Shown in pieces: positions 7,955 through 18,204 of a stretch of DNA of 42,353 nt. Where the stretch lies: positions 1 to 42,353 of the forward strand of contig VXOF01000090.1 of the NCBI GenBank assembly GCA_009840285.1. Reading direction: 5' to 3'. Below the pieces are notes generated by a model that was not told the DNA's origin, ran no database searches, and saw nothing but the letters and a program-made list of their open reading frames with translations. Every line of letters starts with the position of its first letter. Position 1 is the stretch's first letter. The DNA comes from Nitrospira sp. SB0662_bin_26 (GTDB lineage: Bacteria > Nitrospirota > Nitrospiria > Nitrospirales > UBA8639). The position numbers were made by a program, and so were the translations under genes.

Positions 7955-10695
7955 GACACCATCTTCCGGAGTTGTTGTTCGCTGCTGGCAAAAAGTGAGA
8001 GTTCGGCGGTCAGCAGGTCCAGACGATCCTTTGATTCTTGAACCACCTCGGGGGAGGCTTTGGCCGCAAAGTCCGGAGACCCCAGGCGTCCCTGGAGCCG
8101 CGCGGCTTCCTTTTGTTTGGCTTGCGCTTGTTTGTTGATGCGCGTCAGGGCTTTGTTGAGGTCCACCTCACCTTCGATCGTCAGGCCGACCATGAAACTT
8201 CCCACCGCCAGATGCAGGATGCGGCCGGCCGGCCATGTTTCCTGGTCGGCCAGAGTGACGGTTCCGCGACAGAGTTGTGCGACGTGGTCTCGCGCTTCGG
8301 TCAATCGAGCAAGTTCGTCCGGATCTTTCGCTGTGGCCAGGATCGTCAGGGATTTTGCTGGTGCGTAATCCAGGAGAGCACGCCCGGTACGGACCGTGGT
8401 GACGACTTGTTCGATAACGGTGAACGTCTGTTCCGCCTCGACGTTTTCCCATTCATTGGTCGCAACCGGGAATGGTTGGCGGACGAGGCTGTCGCCCTGA
8501 TGGGGGATCGTTTGCCAGATTTCTTCGGTCAAGAACGGCATAAAGGGATGGAGCAGGCGCTGGAGGTGTTCGAATGTTTGCAGCATCGTGGCGCGCGTCG
8601 ATCGGGCAGCGGGCGAGTCTTCGTTCTGCAGCGCGGGTTTGATGAGTTCCAGATACCAATCGCAGTATTCGTGCCAGATGTGCTGGTAGAGTTGCCCGGC
8701 GGCCTGATCAAACCGGTATTCTTCAAGCCGGGCTGTCACGGAGGTGGTGACGTGATTAAGCCGGCTCAGGATCCATTGATCCACGAACGGCCTGTCGGCA
8801 ATGGGCCGTGCTTCCGACGGCCCCTCCGCGTGCATCAGGATGAAGCGGGCGGCGTTCCAGATCTTGTTGGCAAAGTTGCGATAGCCTTCGATCCGGTTTT
8901 CCGAGAGTTTGATGTCACGGCCGGGCGATGCCATTGAGGCCAGGGTAAAGCGGAGCGCATCGGTCCCGTATTGCGACATCTTGGTCAGGGGATCGATGAC
9001 GTTTCCTTTGGACTTGCTCATCTTTTCACCTTCGGCGTCGCGCACCAGGGCGTGAATGTACACGTCACGGAACGGGGGCTTGCCGGTAAACTTGAGGCCC
9101 ATCATGATCATGCGCGCCACCCAGAAAAACAGGATATCCAAGCCCGTGACCAACGTGGAAGTCGGATAATAGGTCTCGAGCTCTTTGGTCTGTGCGGGCC
9201 AGCCCAGGGTGGAAAAGGGCCAGAGGGCCGATGAAAACCACGTGTCGAGCACGTCGGGATCCTGAATGAACTGACCCTGCTCGCAGGTAGCGCAGGCGTT
9301 CGGCGTCGTCTCGGCGACAACGGGTTTGGCTTGCGTGGGGATCAGGTGACTGCCTCCGCCTTCGAGAATCAGGCGGGCTTCGGGGCAGCACGTGGTGCAA
9401 TACCAGGCGGGAATGCGGTGCCCCCACCAGATCTGCCGGGAAATGCACCAGTCTTTGATTCCTCGCATCCAGCCCAAATAATTGTTCGACCATTCTTCCG
9501 GGATAATGCGGATCTGTCCCTGTTCCACCGCCGCAATCGCCGGGTCGGCCAGCGGTTGAATGTTGACGAACCATTGCGGCGAGAGGAACGGCTCCACCAC
9601 GGTTTTGCAGCGATAACATTTTCCCAGGGCCATTTGGTGATCTTCGGTTTTGACCAGGAGGTCCCGGTGCTTCAGGGCATCAACGACCATGGGGCGGGCC
9701 TTGATGGCCGAGAGGTTGGCAATGCTGTCGATAACGTCCTGCACGACTCCGGCCTCCCGAAGCGCCTCGGGATTCAGGAGGGCCTGATGGGTCAACAGGG
9801 CAATGCGGGGGAGTCGGTGACGTTCGCCCGCCTCGAAATCATTGAAGTCATGGGCGGGAGTAATCTTGACCGCGCCGGTTCCGAATTCCCGATCTACCAG
9901 GATCGGATCGCCCACGATCGGAATGGTCCGGTCGGTGAGCGGAAGCCTGATGCGTTGGCCTATGTGCCGGTTGTACCGGGAATCCTCGGGATGAACGGCC
10001 ACCGCGGTATCACCGAGCAAGGTCTCCGGTCGCGTAGTGGCAATGATGAGGGATGTCCCGGCGTCATCGGCCAACGGATAAGAAATGTGGTACATGGTGC
10101 CGTGGACCGGCTCATGCTCGACCTCAACGTCGGAAAGGGCGGTGAGACAGCGTGGGCACCAATTGATCAACCGGTGTCCGCGATAAATGAGTCCTTCCCG
10201 ATGCAGGCGAATGAAGACTTCTCGAACGGCTTGGGACAATCCCTCATCCATGGTAAAGCGCAGGCGCGACCAATCGCAGGAGGCTCCGAGTCGTTTCAGT
10301 TGATCGAGGATCGTATTGCCGGATTGCTGTTTCCAGGACCAGACCCGTTCAATAAACGCGTCGCGTCCGAGTTCCTCTCGCGCGGTGCCTTCCTCGAAAA
10401 GCTGCCGTTCCACCACGTTTTGCGTGGCGATGCCGGCATGGTCGGTTCCCGGCAGCCACAGGGTGTTCCGCCCTTGCATGCGGCGCCAGCGAATCAGAAT
10501 GTCCTGAATGGTATTGTTCAGCGCGTGGCCGATATGCAGCGAGCCCGTGACGTTGGGAGGAGGGATGACGATTGTATAGGGTTGACCCGTGGAGTCGGGA
10601 GCGGCTCCGAAGTAGCCCCGATCGATCCAATATGGGCCCCACCGGGCTTCAACGGCTTGCGGTTCGTAGGTTTTACTGAGTTGTTGGGACGCCAT
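7951..10695 (-). CDS. valS: valyl-tRNA synthetase
   Basis: This is a class I aminoacyl-tRNA synthetase of 914 residues charging tRNA(Val). HIGH occurs at residues 54-57 within IPPPNVTGSLHIGHALNN, and KMSKS occurs in GEKMSKSKGN. The editing insertion, the anticodon-binding helices and the C-terminal coiled coil of about 65 residues are all present. I place the start at the ATG at 10695 (MASQQLSK). A longer frame reaches a TTG at 10755, but that codon lies in the -35 box of a good promoter and would precede the transcript. First gene of valS-nadC-birA-coaX. Confidence 0.97.
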   Translation of the reverse strand: MASQQLSKTYEPQAVEARWGPYWIDRGYFGAAPDSTGQPYTIVIPPPNVTGSLHIGHALNNTIQDILIRWRRMQGRNTLWLPGTDHAGIATQNVVERQLFEEGTAREELGRDAFIERVWSWKQQSGNTILDQLKRLGASCDWSRLRFTMDEGLSQAVREVFIRLHREGLIYRGHRLINWCPRCLTALSDVEVEHEPVHGTMYHISYPLADDAGTSLIIATTRPETLLGDTAVAVHPEDSRYNRHIGQRIRLPLTDRTIPIVGDPILVDREFGTGAVKITPAHDFNDFEAGERHRLPRIALLTHQALLNPEALREAGVVQDVIDSIANLSAIKARPMVVDALKHRDLLVKTEDHQMALGKCYRCKTVVEPFLSPQWFVNIQPLADPAIAAVEQGQIRIIPEEWSNNYLGWMRGIKDWCISRQIWWGHRIPAWYCTTCCPEARLILEGGGSHLIPTQAKPVVAETTPNACATCEQGQFIQDPDVLDTWFSSALWPFSTLGWPAQTKELETYYPTSTLVTGLDILFFWVARMIMMGLKFTGKPPFRDVYIHALVRDAEGEKMSKSKGNVIDPLTKMSQYGTDALRFTLASMASPGRDIKLSENRIEGYRNFANKIWNAARFILMHAEGPSEARPIADRPFVDQWILSRLNHVTTSVTARLEEYRFDQAAGQLYQHIWHEYCDWYLELIKPALQNEDSPAARSTRATMLQTFEHLQRLLHPFMPFLTEEIWQTIPHQGDSLVRQPFPVATNEWENVEAEQTFTVIEQVVTTVRTGRALLDYAPAKSLTILATAKDPDELARLTEARDHVAQLCRGTVTLADQETWPAGRILHLAVGSFMVGLTIEGEVDLNKALTRINKQAQAKQKEAARLQGRLGSPDFAAKASPEVVQESKDRLDLLTAELSLFASSEQQLRKMVS

Positions 10696-10726
10696 AGGGA
10701 TGAAACTCGGGCTGACAAGGCCAAAA

Positions 10727-10755
10727 ATCTTAGCATGGGGGGTAGACCCTCGCAA
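10727..10755 (-). promoter_or_regulatory. promoter for valS-nadC-birA-coaX
   Basis: On the minus strand TTGCGA (10750-10755) and TAAGAT (10727-10732) are separated by 17 bp. Transcription would begin near 10720, giving a leader of about 25 bases to the valS ATG. No T-box-like leader fits in so short a distance. Confidence 0.6.
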
Positions 10756-10848
10756 GCAGAGCGCCGGTTGTGTTCACGAGAATGAATGTGATAGAAACCC
10801 ACCACACTTTTATCGGCAATTTCGCCAAGAAGGACCAGGGAGAATTTG

Positions 10849-10959
10849 ATGCCCAGAGGACGAGAAAAAGATCGAGAGCTTCGTCGCAAACACCGAAAGA
10901 ATCAACGACGCATGAAGGCTCTTGAGCAAGCCCAACGCAAAGCCGGCACCAAGAAATAA
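10849..10959 (+). CDS. 36-residue highly basic small protein
   Basis: An ATG at 10849 opens a 36-codon frame preceded by AGGGAG at a suitable distance. The product begins MPRGREKDRELRRKH and ends QRKAGTKK. About 16 of 36 residues are Lys or Arg (plus one His), with a few Glu/Asp, giving a strongly cationic peptide likely to be a single helix. It has no membrane segment and no cysteine. I do not recognise the family; an RNA- or ribosome-associated role is only a guess from charge. It lies divergent from valS and 81 bp before the HAD gene, with which it may be co-transcribed. It is too short for routine gene callers. Confidence 0.6.
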   Translation: MPRGREKDRELRRKHRKNQRRMKALEQAQRKAGTKK

Positions 10960-11040
10960 GCCCCTGCCTTTCTCTCGCTCATCACGGCCCATTTTTGACT
11001 CGGGTCGGGGACGAGCCCGTCCTTTCCTAGCCTCATCGCC

Positions 11041-11757
11041 ATGCCGGCATCGCCCATAAAGGTCGTGTTTTTCGATGCGGCCGGAACCTTGTTTCGTGTC
11101 AAGGGATCCGTCGGGGACGTGTATTTGCAGTATGCCGCAAAGTATGGCGTGTCTCGGTCGCCTGACATGGTGACCAGGGTGAACCAGGCGTTCAAGGACG
11201 CCTTTCGTCAAGCGCCTCCACCGATTTTTGCCGTGGAGCAACCTGAAAAATTGAAGCAATGCGAAAGGCTCTGGTGGTTTGACATCGTGCACGCGGTGTT
11301 CTATCGCGTCGGCATGTTCGAAGGGTTCGATGATTACTTCGAGGAGGTCTACGAAGCCTTTGCCGGAGCGGAAGCATGGGAAATCTACCCTGAAGTGCCT
11401 GAGGTTCTTCAGCAGTTGCGCTCGCAAGGCTATGAGATGGGGGTCATCTCCAATTTCGATACGAGGTTTTTTGACATTGTCCGGGCGTTACGGTTGGAGC
11501 ATCTTTTTGATTCCATCACGATTTCCAGTATCGCCGGGTCGGCCAAACCGTCTCCTCAGATTTTCCAGCATGCCCTGGATCAACACGTAGTCGAGCCGGA
11601 AGAAGCCGTGCACGTGGGGGATGATCTTAAGGAAGATTTTGAAGGAGCCACCGATGTCGGCTTATCGGGGGTGTTCCTGGATCGGGACGGGAAGGGAGTC
11701 GACGACACGATACCTTGCATTGCCAACCTTGGTGAATTGCACCAGGTTCTTCATTAG
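11041..11757 (+). CDS. HAD-superfamily hydrolase, REG-2/HDHD3-like
   Basis: The 238-residue protein shows the four HAD motifs in order: VVFFDAAGTLF at the N-terminus, VISNFDTR near residue 135, AKPSPQIFQHAL, and VHVGDDLKEDFEGA. In motif I the second Asp of the usual DxD is Ala (D-A-A-G-T). The REG-2-like subfamily often has DAxGT there, so this is probably a subfamily trait and not decay. The substrate is unknown; a small phosphomonoester or phosphosugar is likely for a C1-cap HAD. The start has little Shine-Dalgarno support but agrees with the family N-terminus. It has no signal peptide. Confidence 0.85.
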   Translation: MPASPIKVVFFDAAGTLFRVKGSVGDVYLQYAAKYGVSRSPDMVTRVNQAFKDAFRQAPPPIFAVEQPEKLKQCERLWWFDIVHAVFYRVGMFEGFDDYFEEVYEAFAGAEAWEIYPEVPEVLQQLRSQGYEMGVISNFDTRFFDIVRALRLEHLFDSITISSIAGSAKPSPQIFQHALDQHVVEPEEAVHVGDDLKEDFEGATDVGLSGVFLDRDGKGVDDTIPCIANLGELHQVLH

Positions 11758-11971
11758 ACCAATGAGTACGTCGATGTCGTATCGAGATGTTGGAAAGCAC
11801 CGCGCAGACGAACCTGCGTCCTTCCTTGACTTCGGAAAGAACGGCCTGCTAGACTTTTTCCAACTTCTTGGTTTTATTTGAAAAATTCTTAATGCATGGC
11901 AATAGAATTACGTAAATTCAATTGATTACGGAATAAACCTTTAGTATGACTTGAATATTGAGAGGGGTGCT

Positions 11972-14929
11972 ATGAAGGATTTTTTTGAGTTGGATTGTGA
12001 TTTGATTCTGCAACGACTGGTCTTAAGGGCCGAAGGCTTTGAGGAGGACTGGGGCGCAGGGGAAGACGCTGATCAGGAAAAGCTTCCCGATCCGCCCGCC
12101 GGCGTCAAGGCTGTCGCGGGCAACGGGTTTATTACGCTGAGTTGGGAGGCCGTGCCTGATGCGATGTATTACAACGTCTACTATCAGACGTCTCAAGGGG
12201 TCAGCATCAAGCCGAATGAACTGACGCGTCCGATTGCGAGTCAGGATGATTTCAATCCCGTGATCGGAGTCACGAAGGAAAAAGGGAATTGTATCGAGGG
12301 TCCTTCCTGCCCCTACACGCATAACGATCTGGCCAACGGGTTGTGTTACCACTACGTCGTGACCGTCGTGACCGCCGACGGAGAAAGTCCCGAATCGGAA
12401 GAAGTCATGTCGATTCCTTCGCCGTACTTGCCAGTGTTGCAGTTCGGGCAGGAAGGCGTCGATGACGGGGAGTTTCGCTCGCCGACCGGGATTGCCCTCG
12501 ACAGCGACGGGACCATCTACGTGGCGGATACCGATAATCATGCCATTCAACGGTTCGATAAGGACGGCAACTGTTTGGCTCGCTGGGGTGGGGAAGCCGA
12601 TTCGGAAGACGGCACGTTTTACTATCCCCGAGGGTTGGCGACCGCTCCCGAAGGCCACGTGTACGTGGCGGACAGCGGCAACAACCGCGTCCAGAAATTT
12701 GACCCGGACGGAAACTTCTTGAATGCCTGGGGCAAATTCGGTTTTGCCTGGCGAGGGGCCGAGGCCGGGAAGTTCGACGTGCCCTGGGGCGTGGCCACGG
12801 ACCAGCAGGGGAATCTCTACGTGTCGGACACGAGTAATTCTCGCATCCAAAAATTCCAGTCGGACGGTAGCCCCTTGATCAAATGGGGAAAAGACGGGAG
12901 CTTCGACGGCGCCTTCTATTTCCCACGGGGTCTGACGGTCGACTTTGCCGGGCACATTTACGTGGCTGATGAAGGCAATCATCGCATTCAGAAATTCGAT
13001 TCCCGGGGCAATTTCCTCGCCAAGTGGGGAAGAGAAGGGACCGGGCTCGGACAATTCAAATCTCCCTGGGGCGTGGCGTGCGATGCCTTGGGCAACGTGT
13101 ACGTCGTGGATAGTGGGAACCACCGGATCCAAAAGTTCGACTCGAACGGAACCTATCTGTGTTCTTGGGGCAATCGTGGACTTACGGAAGCCCAGGTGAA
13201 TTTCCCGTCCGGAATTGCGGTAGACAAGGAAGGGTACGTGTACGTGGTGGACAGCGGGAACTACCGGGTCCTGAAGTTCGCGCCCACCGAAGAGGAACTC
13301 GCCAGAGGGCGCGAAAAAGCCGATAAGGTCGCAGAGGCGGAAGGGGCCCCGCTTGCCGTGCCGTTGGTGGGGAAACCCGGTGATACGGAAGCGATGCTGA
13401 GTTGGATGGAAGTGCCCGGTGCCGTGTCCTATAACCTCTATTTCAGTACTGATCCCGGTGTGTCCAAAGAGACGGCGACGCTCATCGAAGGGGTGACCAG
13501 TCCCTATACCCATACCGGTTTGACGAACAATACGGCCTATTACTATGCGCTCACGAGCGTTGATGAGAATGACGTCGAGAGTTCCCTGTCGGAAGAACAG
13601 GAAGTCATGCCCGTGTTGATCGACGTGGCCGCTCCGCAGAATCCGGATATTGTTCTGAATCACGGGGCGTACATGACGAATTCGTTGGACGTGGTGTCGA
13701 CTATTTCAGCCAGGGACGTGGATACCGGCGTGGCAGGCTATTTCATTTCAGAAAATCCCATGACTCCGGGTGCGACCTTGCCGGGATGGATCGAAGTCGA
13801 ACCGGAACACAAATTCGGGGCAACGATTCCTCTAACCTTATCGCCCGGTGACGGGCCGAAAACGGTCTACGCGTGGTTTAAAGACGTTGGCAATAACATC
13901 TCGATCCCGGCCAGTGCGAACATTTTGCTGAATACCTCGGGGTACGTGTGTACGGGGAAATGGGGGAAACCCGGTCGTGGCGCCTCGTTGCTGCACGGCG
14001 GTGAATTCATGGCGCCGCTCTATGGGCTGGCCATCGATAACCAGGGCTCCCTGTTCGTCATCGACAACGGGAACACGCGTGTTCAAAAATTCGATCGCAA
14101 TGGAAACTTCATTCTGCTGTGGGGAAATTTCGGCACGGCCAATGGGAATTTCAATAGTCCCACGGGCATCGCGTGCGATGGAAAAGGTGACGTGTACGTC
14201 TGCGATACCAACAACCATCGCGTGCAGAAGTTTGACGGAAAACTGGGTCAATACCTCATGAAAATCGGTGGACGTGGGAACGGAGAAGGTCAATTCAATG
14301 CGCCCTGGTCCATTGCCGTCGACCGGGTCCGCGGCTACCTGTACGTTGTCGATAGTGCCAATTTCCGCGTCCAGAAATTCGATGAGGACGGTGAGTTCGT
14401 GATGCAGTGGGGCAGTTTCGGGAATAACGACGGGCAATTCTATTTTGCCCGGGGCATTGCGGTCGATCAGAATGACGGGATGGTCTATGTCGTGGACATG
14501 GGGAATCACCGCATCCAGAAGTTCGATACCAGTACGAACGTCCTTCCGCAACTCGTGGCCAAATGGGGTGGCGGGATCGGTCCGGGCCACGCGAGCAGCG
14601 CCCAGGCACAGGAACCCGGCCAATTTCGTTCACCATGGGGAATTGCGGTGGACGGTGCGGGCGACGTGTACATCTCGGACACCGGCAATCAGCGGCTGCA
14701 AAAATTTGATCGGGACGGGAATTTCATCACCCAGTGGGGCGGATTCGGTAATGCCGAAGGGCAATTCAACTTCCCCTACGGGCTCGTGGTCGATCATCGA
14801 GGGCACGTCTTTGTGGTGGATAGCGGGAACATGCGCGTGCAACACTTCATGCCGGCCGAAGACGCCGAAGAGTTTCTGCAGGAAGAAGCGGAAACGGTGG
14901 CGGCTCTTCCGGAAGGCGAAGCGCAATAA
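11972..14929 (+). CDS. FN3-NHL-FN3-Ig-like-NHL repeat protein
   Basis: The start is the ATG at 11972, with GAGAGGGG just before it. The 985-residue product has an acidic N-terminus without a signal peptide. Then come a fibronectin-III-like domain (about 40-147), six NHL repeats (about 155-437), a second FN3 (about 460-548), an Ig-like region (about 549-655) and six more NHL repeats (about 659-970). Repeats follow the pattern G-x-F-x-x-P-x-G-I-A-V-D...G-x-V-Y-V-x-D-S-G-N-x-R-x-Q-K-F-D. NHL propellers bind proteins, RNA or ligands; no catalytic residues are evident. The gene is followed by a strong terminator and preceded by a 214-bp AT-rich gap. Secretion, if any, would need a non-classical route. 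Function unknown. Confidence 0.9.
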   Translation: MKDFFELDCDLILQRLVLRAEGFEEDWGAGEDADQEKLPDPPAGVKAVAGNGFITLSWEAVPDAMYYNVYYQTSQGVSIKPNELTRPIASQDDFNPVIGVTKEKGNCIEGPSCPYTHNDLANGLCYHYVVTVVTADGESPESEEVMSIPSPYLPVLQFGQEGVDDGEFRSPTGIALDSDGTIYVADTDNHAIQRFDKDGNCLARWGGEADSEDGTFYYPRGLATAPEGHVYVADSGNNRVQKFDPDGNFLNAWGKFGFAWRGAEAGKFDVPWGVATDQQGNLYVSDTSNSRIQKFQSDGSPLIKWGKDGSFDGAFYFPRGLTVDFAGHIYVADEGNHRIQKFDSRGNFLAKWGREGTGLGQFKSPWGVACDALGNVYVVDSGNHRIQKFDSNGTYLCSWGNRGLTEAQVNFPSGIAVDKEGYVYVVDSGNYRVLKFAPTEEELARGREKADKVAEAEGAPLAVPLVGKPGDTEAMLSWMEVPGAVSYNLYFSTDPGVSKETATLIEGVTSPYTHTGLTNNTAYYYALTSVDENDVESSLSEEQEVMPVLIDVAAPQNPDIVLNHGAYMTNSLDVVSTISARDVDTGVAGYFISENPMTPGATLPGWIEVEPEHKFGATIPLTLSPGDGPKTVYAWFKDVGNNISIPASANILLNTSGYVCTGKWGKPGRGASLLHGGEFMAPLYGLAIDNQGSLFVIDNGNTRVQKFDRNGNFILLWGNFGTANGNFNSPTGIACDGKGDVYVCDTNNHRVQKFDGKLGQYLMKIGGRGNGEGQFNAPWSIAVDRVRGYLYVVDSANFRVQKFDEDGEFVMQWGSFGNNDGQFYFARGIAVDQNDGMVYVVDMGNHRIQKFDTSTNVLPQLVAKWGGGIGPGHASSAQAQEPGQFRSPWGIAVDGAGDVYISDTGNQRLQKFDRDGNFITQWGGFGNAEGQFNFPYGLVVDHRGHVFVVDSGNMRVQHFMPAEDAEEFLQEEAETVAALPEGEAQ

Positions 14930-14950
14930 CCGTCTCGCGAGGCTCTGCGC

Positions 14951-14993
14951 AAGGCCCCCGGACGTCTGTGCCGTCAGGGGGCCTTGTTTTTTT
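14951..14993 (+). terminator. rho-independent terminator
   Basis: Arms AAGGCCCCC (14951-14959) and GGGGGCCTT (14977-14985) form a GC-rich stem, extended inside by GAC/GTC, followed by G and seven T. It lies 21 bp after the NHL-protein stop and insulates it from guaB. Confidence 0.92.
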
Positions 14994-15145
14994 CACTTTT
15001 GGCTATTGCGCCCGTCGATTTTTTTAGAAAAACTTGCTAAGCTGTTTTCGCATTTTTCTCACCGGTTTTTGTTCAACGACAACTTTATGGTTTCACTTCT
15101 GATGACTCGATCATCGGGCATACATCTCTTTCAGGGGACGTGCTG

Positions 15146-16615
15146 ATGGCTCTCTGGGACAAGACGCGAATCGGCTTGACGTTTGATGACGTGGTGTTGG
15201 TACCCGCCAAATCGGAAGTGATGCCCGGCGACGTGGATTGTGCCACGCACGTCTCGCGGCACATTACGATCAATATCCCGATTTTGAGCGCCGCCATGGA
15301 CACCGTGACGGAAGGTCGCTTGGCTATCGCATTGGCGCGGGAAGGAGGCATCGGGGTTCTCCATCGGGCCATGTCGCCGGAGAATCAGGCCAGGGAAGTG
15401 GACAAGGTAAAAAAATCCGAAAGCGGCATGATTATGGATCCCATTACGATCTCACCCGATCAAACCATTCGGGATGCCCATGAAATCATGGCGACGTACC
15501 GGATTTCCGGCATTCCGGTCACGAGAGAAAAAAAGTTGGTGGGGATTCTGACTAATCGGGATCTGCGATTCGAGTCGCGGTTGGATTTGCCGGTCTCCCA
15601 GGTGATGACGCAGGAACGGTTGGTGACGGTGCCGGAGGGCACGAGCCTTACCAAAGCCCGTGAAATTCTGCACGAGCATCGGATTGAAAAGTTGCCCGTT
15701 GTCAATGACGCATTCGAACTCAAGGGGCTCATCACGATCAAGGACATTCAAAAACAGATCAAGTACCCGAACGCCTGCAAAGATACCCACGGCCGGTTAC
15801 GAGTCGCCGCGGCCGTCGGCGTGGGAGAGGACGTGCCGGAACGCGTCGAGCGGCTGGTCAAGGCCGGTGTGGACATGCTCGTCGTGGATACGGCGCACGG
15901 GCATTCCCAGAGCGTCATCGACACCGTGAAGATGATCAAGCAACGCCATGCGTCCATGGAGGTGGTAGCCGGAAACATCGCGACGGCGGAAGGCGCCAAG
16001 GAACTCGTGAACGTGGGTGCCGACGCGGTGAAGGTGGGCGTGGGGCCGGGCTCGATTTGTACGACGCGGATCGTCTCGGGAGCAGGGGTTCCCCAACTGA
16101 CCGCCATTGCCGATTGTGCCGAAGCCCTGAGCGGAACCGGCGTTCCGGTACTGGCCGATGGAGGCATCAAATATTCGGGTGACATTTCCAAAGCCTTGGC
16201 CGCGGGAGCCTCCGCAGTGATGATCGGGTCCCTGTTTGCCGGCACCGAAGAATCACCGGGGGAAACCGTCCTGTATCAGGGCCGTACCTACAAAGAGTAT
16301 CGGGGCATGGGGTCGCTCGGAGCCTTGGAACGATGGGGTCGTGACCGTTACCGGCAGGAAGGGCAGGCCGTGGCAAAGCTGGTGCCGGAAGGCATTGAAG
16401 CCCGTGTGCCCTATAAGGGGCTGTTGTCCAATATGGTGTATCAATTGGTCGGCGGGCTGAAGGCCGGAATGGGATATTGCGGGTGCCGGTCCATTCCGGA
16501 GTTGCAACAAAACGCCCGGTTCATTCGTCTCACCAACGCCGGATTGCGAGAAGGCCACGTGCATGACGTGGTCATAACCAAGGAGGCGCCCAACTATAGG
16601 GCTGACGTCGAATAA
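15146..16615 (+). CDS. guaB: inosine-5'-monophosphate dehydrogenase
   Basis: This 489-residue IMPDH oxidises IMP to XMP with NAD+, the committed step of GMP synthesis. It is preceded by AGGGGACG at good spacing from the ATG at 15146; a GTG two codons earlier is less likely. [14 protein letters not shown] opens the barrel, a CBS-domain pair is inserted at about 95-205, the catalytic Cys305 lies in [10 protein letters not shown], and the flap with R-W-G-R-D-R-Y is near residue 400. It forms a likely operon with guaA 33 bp downstream. Confidence 0.98.
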   Translation: MALWDKTRIGLTFDDVVLVPAKSEVMPGDVDCATHVSRHITINIPILSAAMDTVTEGRLAIALAREGGIGVLHRAMSPENQAREVDKVKKSESGMIMDPITISPDQTIRDAHEIMATYRISGIPVTREKKLVGILTNRDLRFESRLDLPVSQVMTQERLVTVPEGTSLTKAREILHEHRIEKLPVVNDAFELKGLITIKDIQKQIKYPNACKDTHGRLRVAAAVGVGEDVPERVERLVKAGVDMLVVDTAHGHSQSVIDTVKMIKQRHASMEVVAGNIATAEGAKELVNVGADAVKVGVGPGSICTTRIVSGAGVPQLTAIADCAEALSGTGVPVLADGGIKYSGDISKALAAGASAVMIGSLFAGTEESPGETVLYQGRTYKEYRGMGSLGALERWGRDRYRQEGQAVAKLVPEGIEARVPYKGLLSNMVYQLVGGLKAGMGYCGCRSIPELQQNARFIRLTNAGLREGHVHDVVITKEAPNYRADVE

Positions 16616-16648
16616 GTGAGGCAGGACCCGACTTCGACAACATCATCC

Positions 16649-18202
16649 ATGGCGTCCTGTCACGATACCATCGTCGTTCTTGATTTCGGGTCACAATACA
16701 CCCAACTGATTGCTCGCCGGATTCGAGAGTCCCACGTTCACTCCGTTATCCTTCCTTCTTCCGCTTCCCTGGAAACGATTCAAGCGAATCGTCCCAAGGG
16801 CATCATTCTGTCCGGTGGGCCCGCCAGTGTGACGAACGTCGGTCGGCCGGAATGGTCAAAGATGATTATGAAAGAAGGAGTGCCGATTCTCGGCATTTGC
16901 TACGGCATGCAATTGATGGCGCAATCCATGGGCGGGCGAGTCGGCAGGGCGAAGCACAGGGAATTCGGTCGCGCCGGGTTGCTGGTTCAGGATGAATCGG
17001 ATTTATTCAGGGGACTGGCTGGGAAAAGTCCTTTTTCGGTCTGGATGTCGCACGGCGACCGGATTGAAACGTTGCCTCCCGGGTTCGAGGCCATTGCACG
17101 GACGGCGAATTCTCCCATTGCCGCGATGAAGTTGGTCGACAGGCAACGTCGTTTCTACGGTCTACAGTTTCACCCCGAAGTCGCCCATACCACGCATGGT
17201 GCCCGCATCCTCAAAAACTTCGTCCGTCATATTTGCGGGGCGAAACCGACCTGGACCATGGGGTCGTTTTTGCACGATTCCATCAATCACATCCGTGAAC
17301 AAGTGGGCAAGGAAAAAGTGCTCTGTGCTTTGAGCGGAGGCGTCGATAGCACGGTGGCCGCGGCCATGACTCATCGGGCGATCGGGAAGCAATTGACCTG
17401 TGTGTTCATCGATAACGGCGTGATGCGGAAACAGGAAGCCAAACAGCTCAAGCAGACGTTCAGGGCATTTCATTTCAACTGCCGCATGGTCGATGCCTCC
17501 GGGGAATTTTTACGAGCGTTGGGTGGAACGACCGATCCCGAGAAGAAACGCAAGATTATCGGGCGTCAATTCATCAAGGCGTTCGAGCGCGAAGCGCGGA
17601 ACATCGGCAACGTCCGTTACTTGGTCCAAGGCACACTTTATCCCGACGTGATTGAAAGCGTGAGTCACAAGGGGCCGTCCGCCACGATCAAGACGCACCA
17701 CAATGTCGGAGGCCTTCCGGCTCGGATGAAACTCAAATTGGTCGAACCGTTGCGTGAATTATTCAAGGATGAAGTCCGGGTTCTGGGCAGGGAACTGGGT
17801 TTGCCGGATGACGTGGTGTATCGTCATCCTTTCCCGGGACCGGGGTTGGCCATTCGCGTGCTCGGCGCCGTGACACCGGCTCGCTTGGACATGCTCAGGG
17901 AAGCGGACGCCGTGTTTATCGATGAATTAAAGGCGCAGGGCCTGTACGGGAAGACGTGGCAGGCATTTGCCGTGTTGCTGCCGGTTCGCACGGTGGGGGT
18001 GATGGGTGATCAGCGGACGTATGAACACGTGATCGGATTACGAGCCGTGACGAGTGTGGACGGCATGACCGCGGATTGGGCGCCGTTGCCGCAGTCCTTT
18101 CTCGCACATGTGGCGAATCGGATCATCAATGAAGTGCCGGGTGTGAACCGCGTCGTGTACGATATCAGTTCCAAACCGCCGAGTACGATCGAATGGGAGT
18201 AA
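16649..18202 (+). CDS. guaA: GMP synthase (glutamine-hydrolysing)
   Basis: The product converts XMP to GMP using glutamine and ATP. The class I amidotransferase domain comes first, with catalytic Cys84 in GICYGMQL and His in FHPEVAHT. The ATP pyrophosphatase domain follows with the P-loop LSGGVDSTV, then the C-terminal dimerisation domain ending [24 protein letters not shown]-like. The ATG at 16649 (MASCHD) puts LDFGSQY at residue 11, matching the family; an in-frame GTG at 16616 immediately after the guaB stop would add 11 residues. Neither has a clear Shine-Dalgarno. With the 16649 start the protein has 517 residues. Confidence 0.97.
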   Translation: MASCHDTIVVLDFGSQYTQLIARRIRESHVHSVILPSSASLETIQANRPKGIILSGGPASVTNVGRPEWSKMIMKEGVPILGICYGMQLMAQSMGGRVGRAKHREFGRAGLLVQDESDLFRGLAGKSPFSVWMSHGDRIETLPPGFEAIARTANSPIAAMKLVDRQRRFYGLQFHPEVAHTTHGARILKNFVRHICGAKPTWTMGSFLHDSINHIREQVGKEKVLCALSGGVDSTVAAAMTHRAIGKQLTCVFIDNGVMRKQEAKQLKQTFRAFHFNCRMVDASGEFLRALGGTTDPEKKRKIIGRQFIKAFEREARNIGNVRYLVQGTLYPDVIESVSHKGPSATIKTHHNVGGLPARMKLKLVEPLRELFKDEVRVLGRELGLPDDVVYRHPFPGPGLAIRVLGAVTPARLDMLREADAVFIDELKAQGLYGKTWQAFAVLLPVRTVGVMGDQRTYEHVIGLRAVTSVDGMTADWAPLPQSFLAHVANRIINEVPGVNRVVYDISSKPPSTIEWE

Positions 18203-18204
18203 AC

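Noticed and set aside
10696-10755. 20-codon N-terminal extension of ValS from a TTG
   Set aside because: The TTG lies in the -35 box of the predicted promoter and upstream of the predicted transcript start.
9331-10785. 484-codon open frame antisense to valS
   Set aside because: Shadow frame of a GC-rich gene; no recognisable domain and it runs through the valS promoter.
11878-11960. Promoter for the NHL gene in the AT-rich gap
   Set aside because: TTGAAA and TAGAAT occur but 19 bp apart, and other combinations have worse spacing; no single promoter could be chosen. The 11758-11971 gap otherwise shows no gene.
12023-13663. 546-codon open frame antisense to the NHL gene
   Set aside because: It mirrors the regular repeats and codon bias of the sense gene; no start signal or domain supports it.
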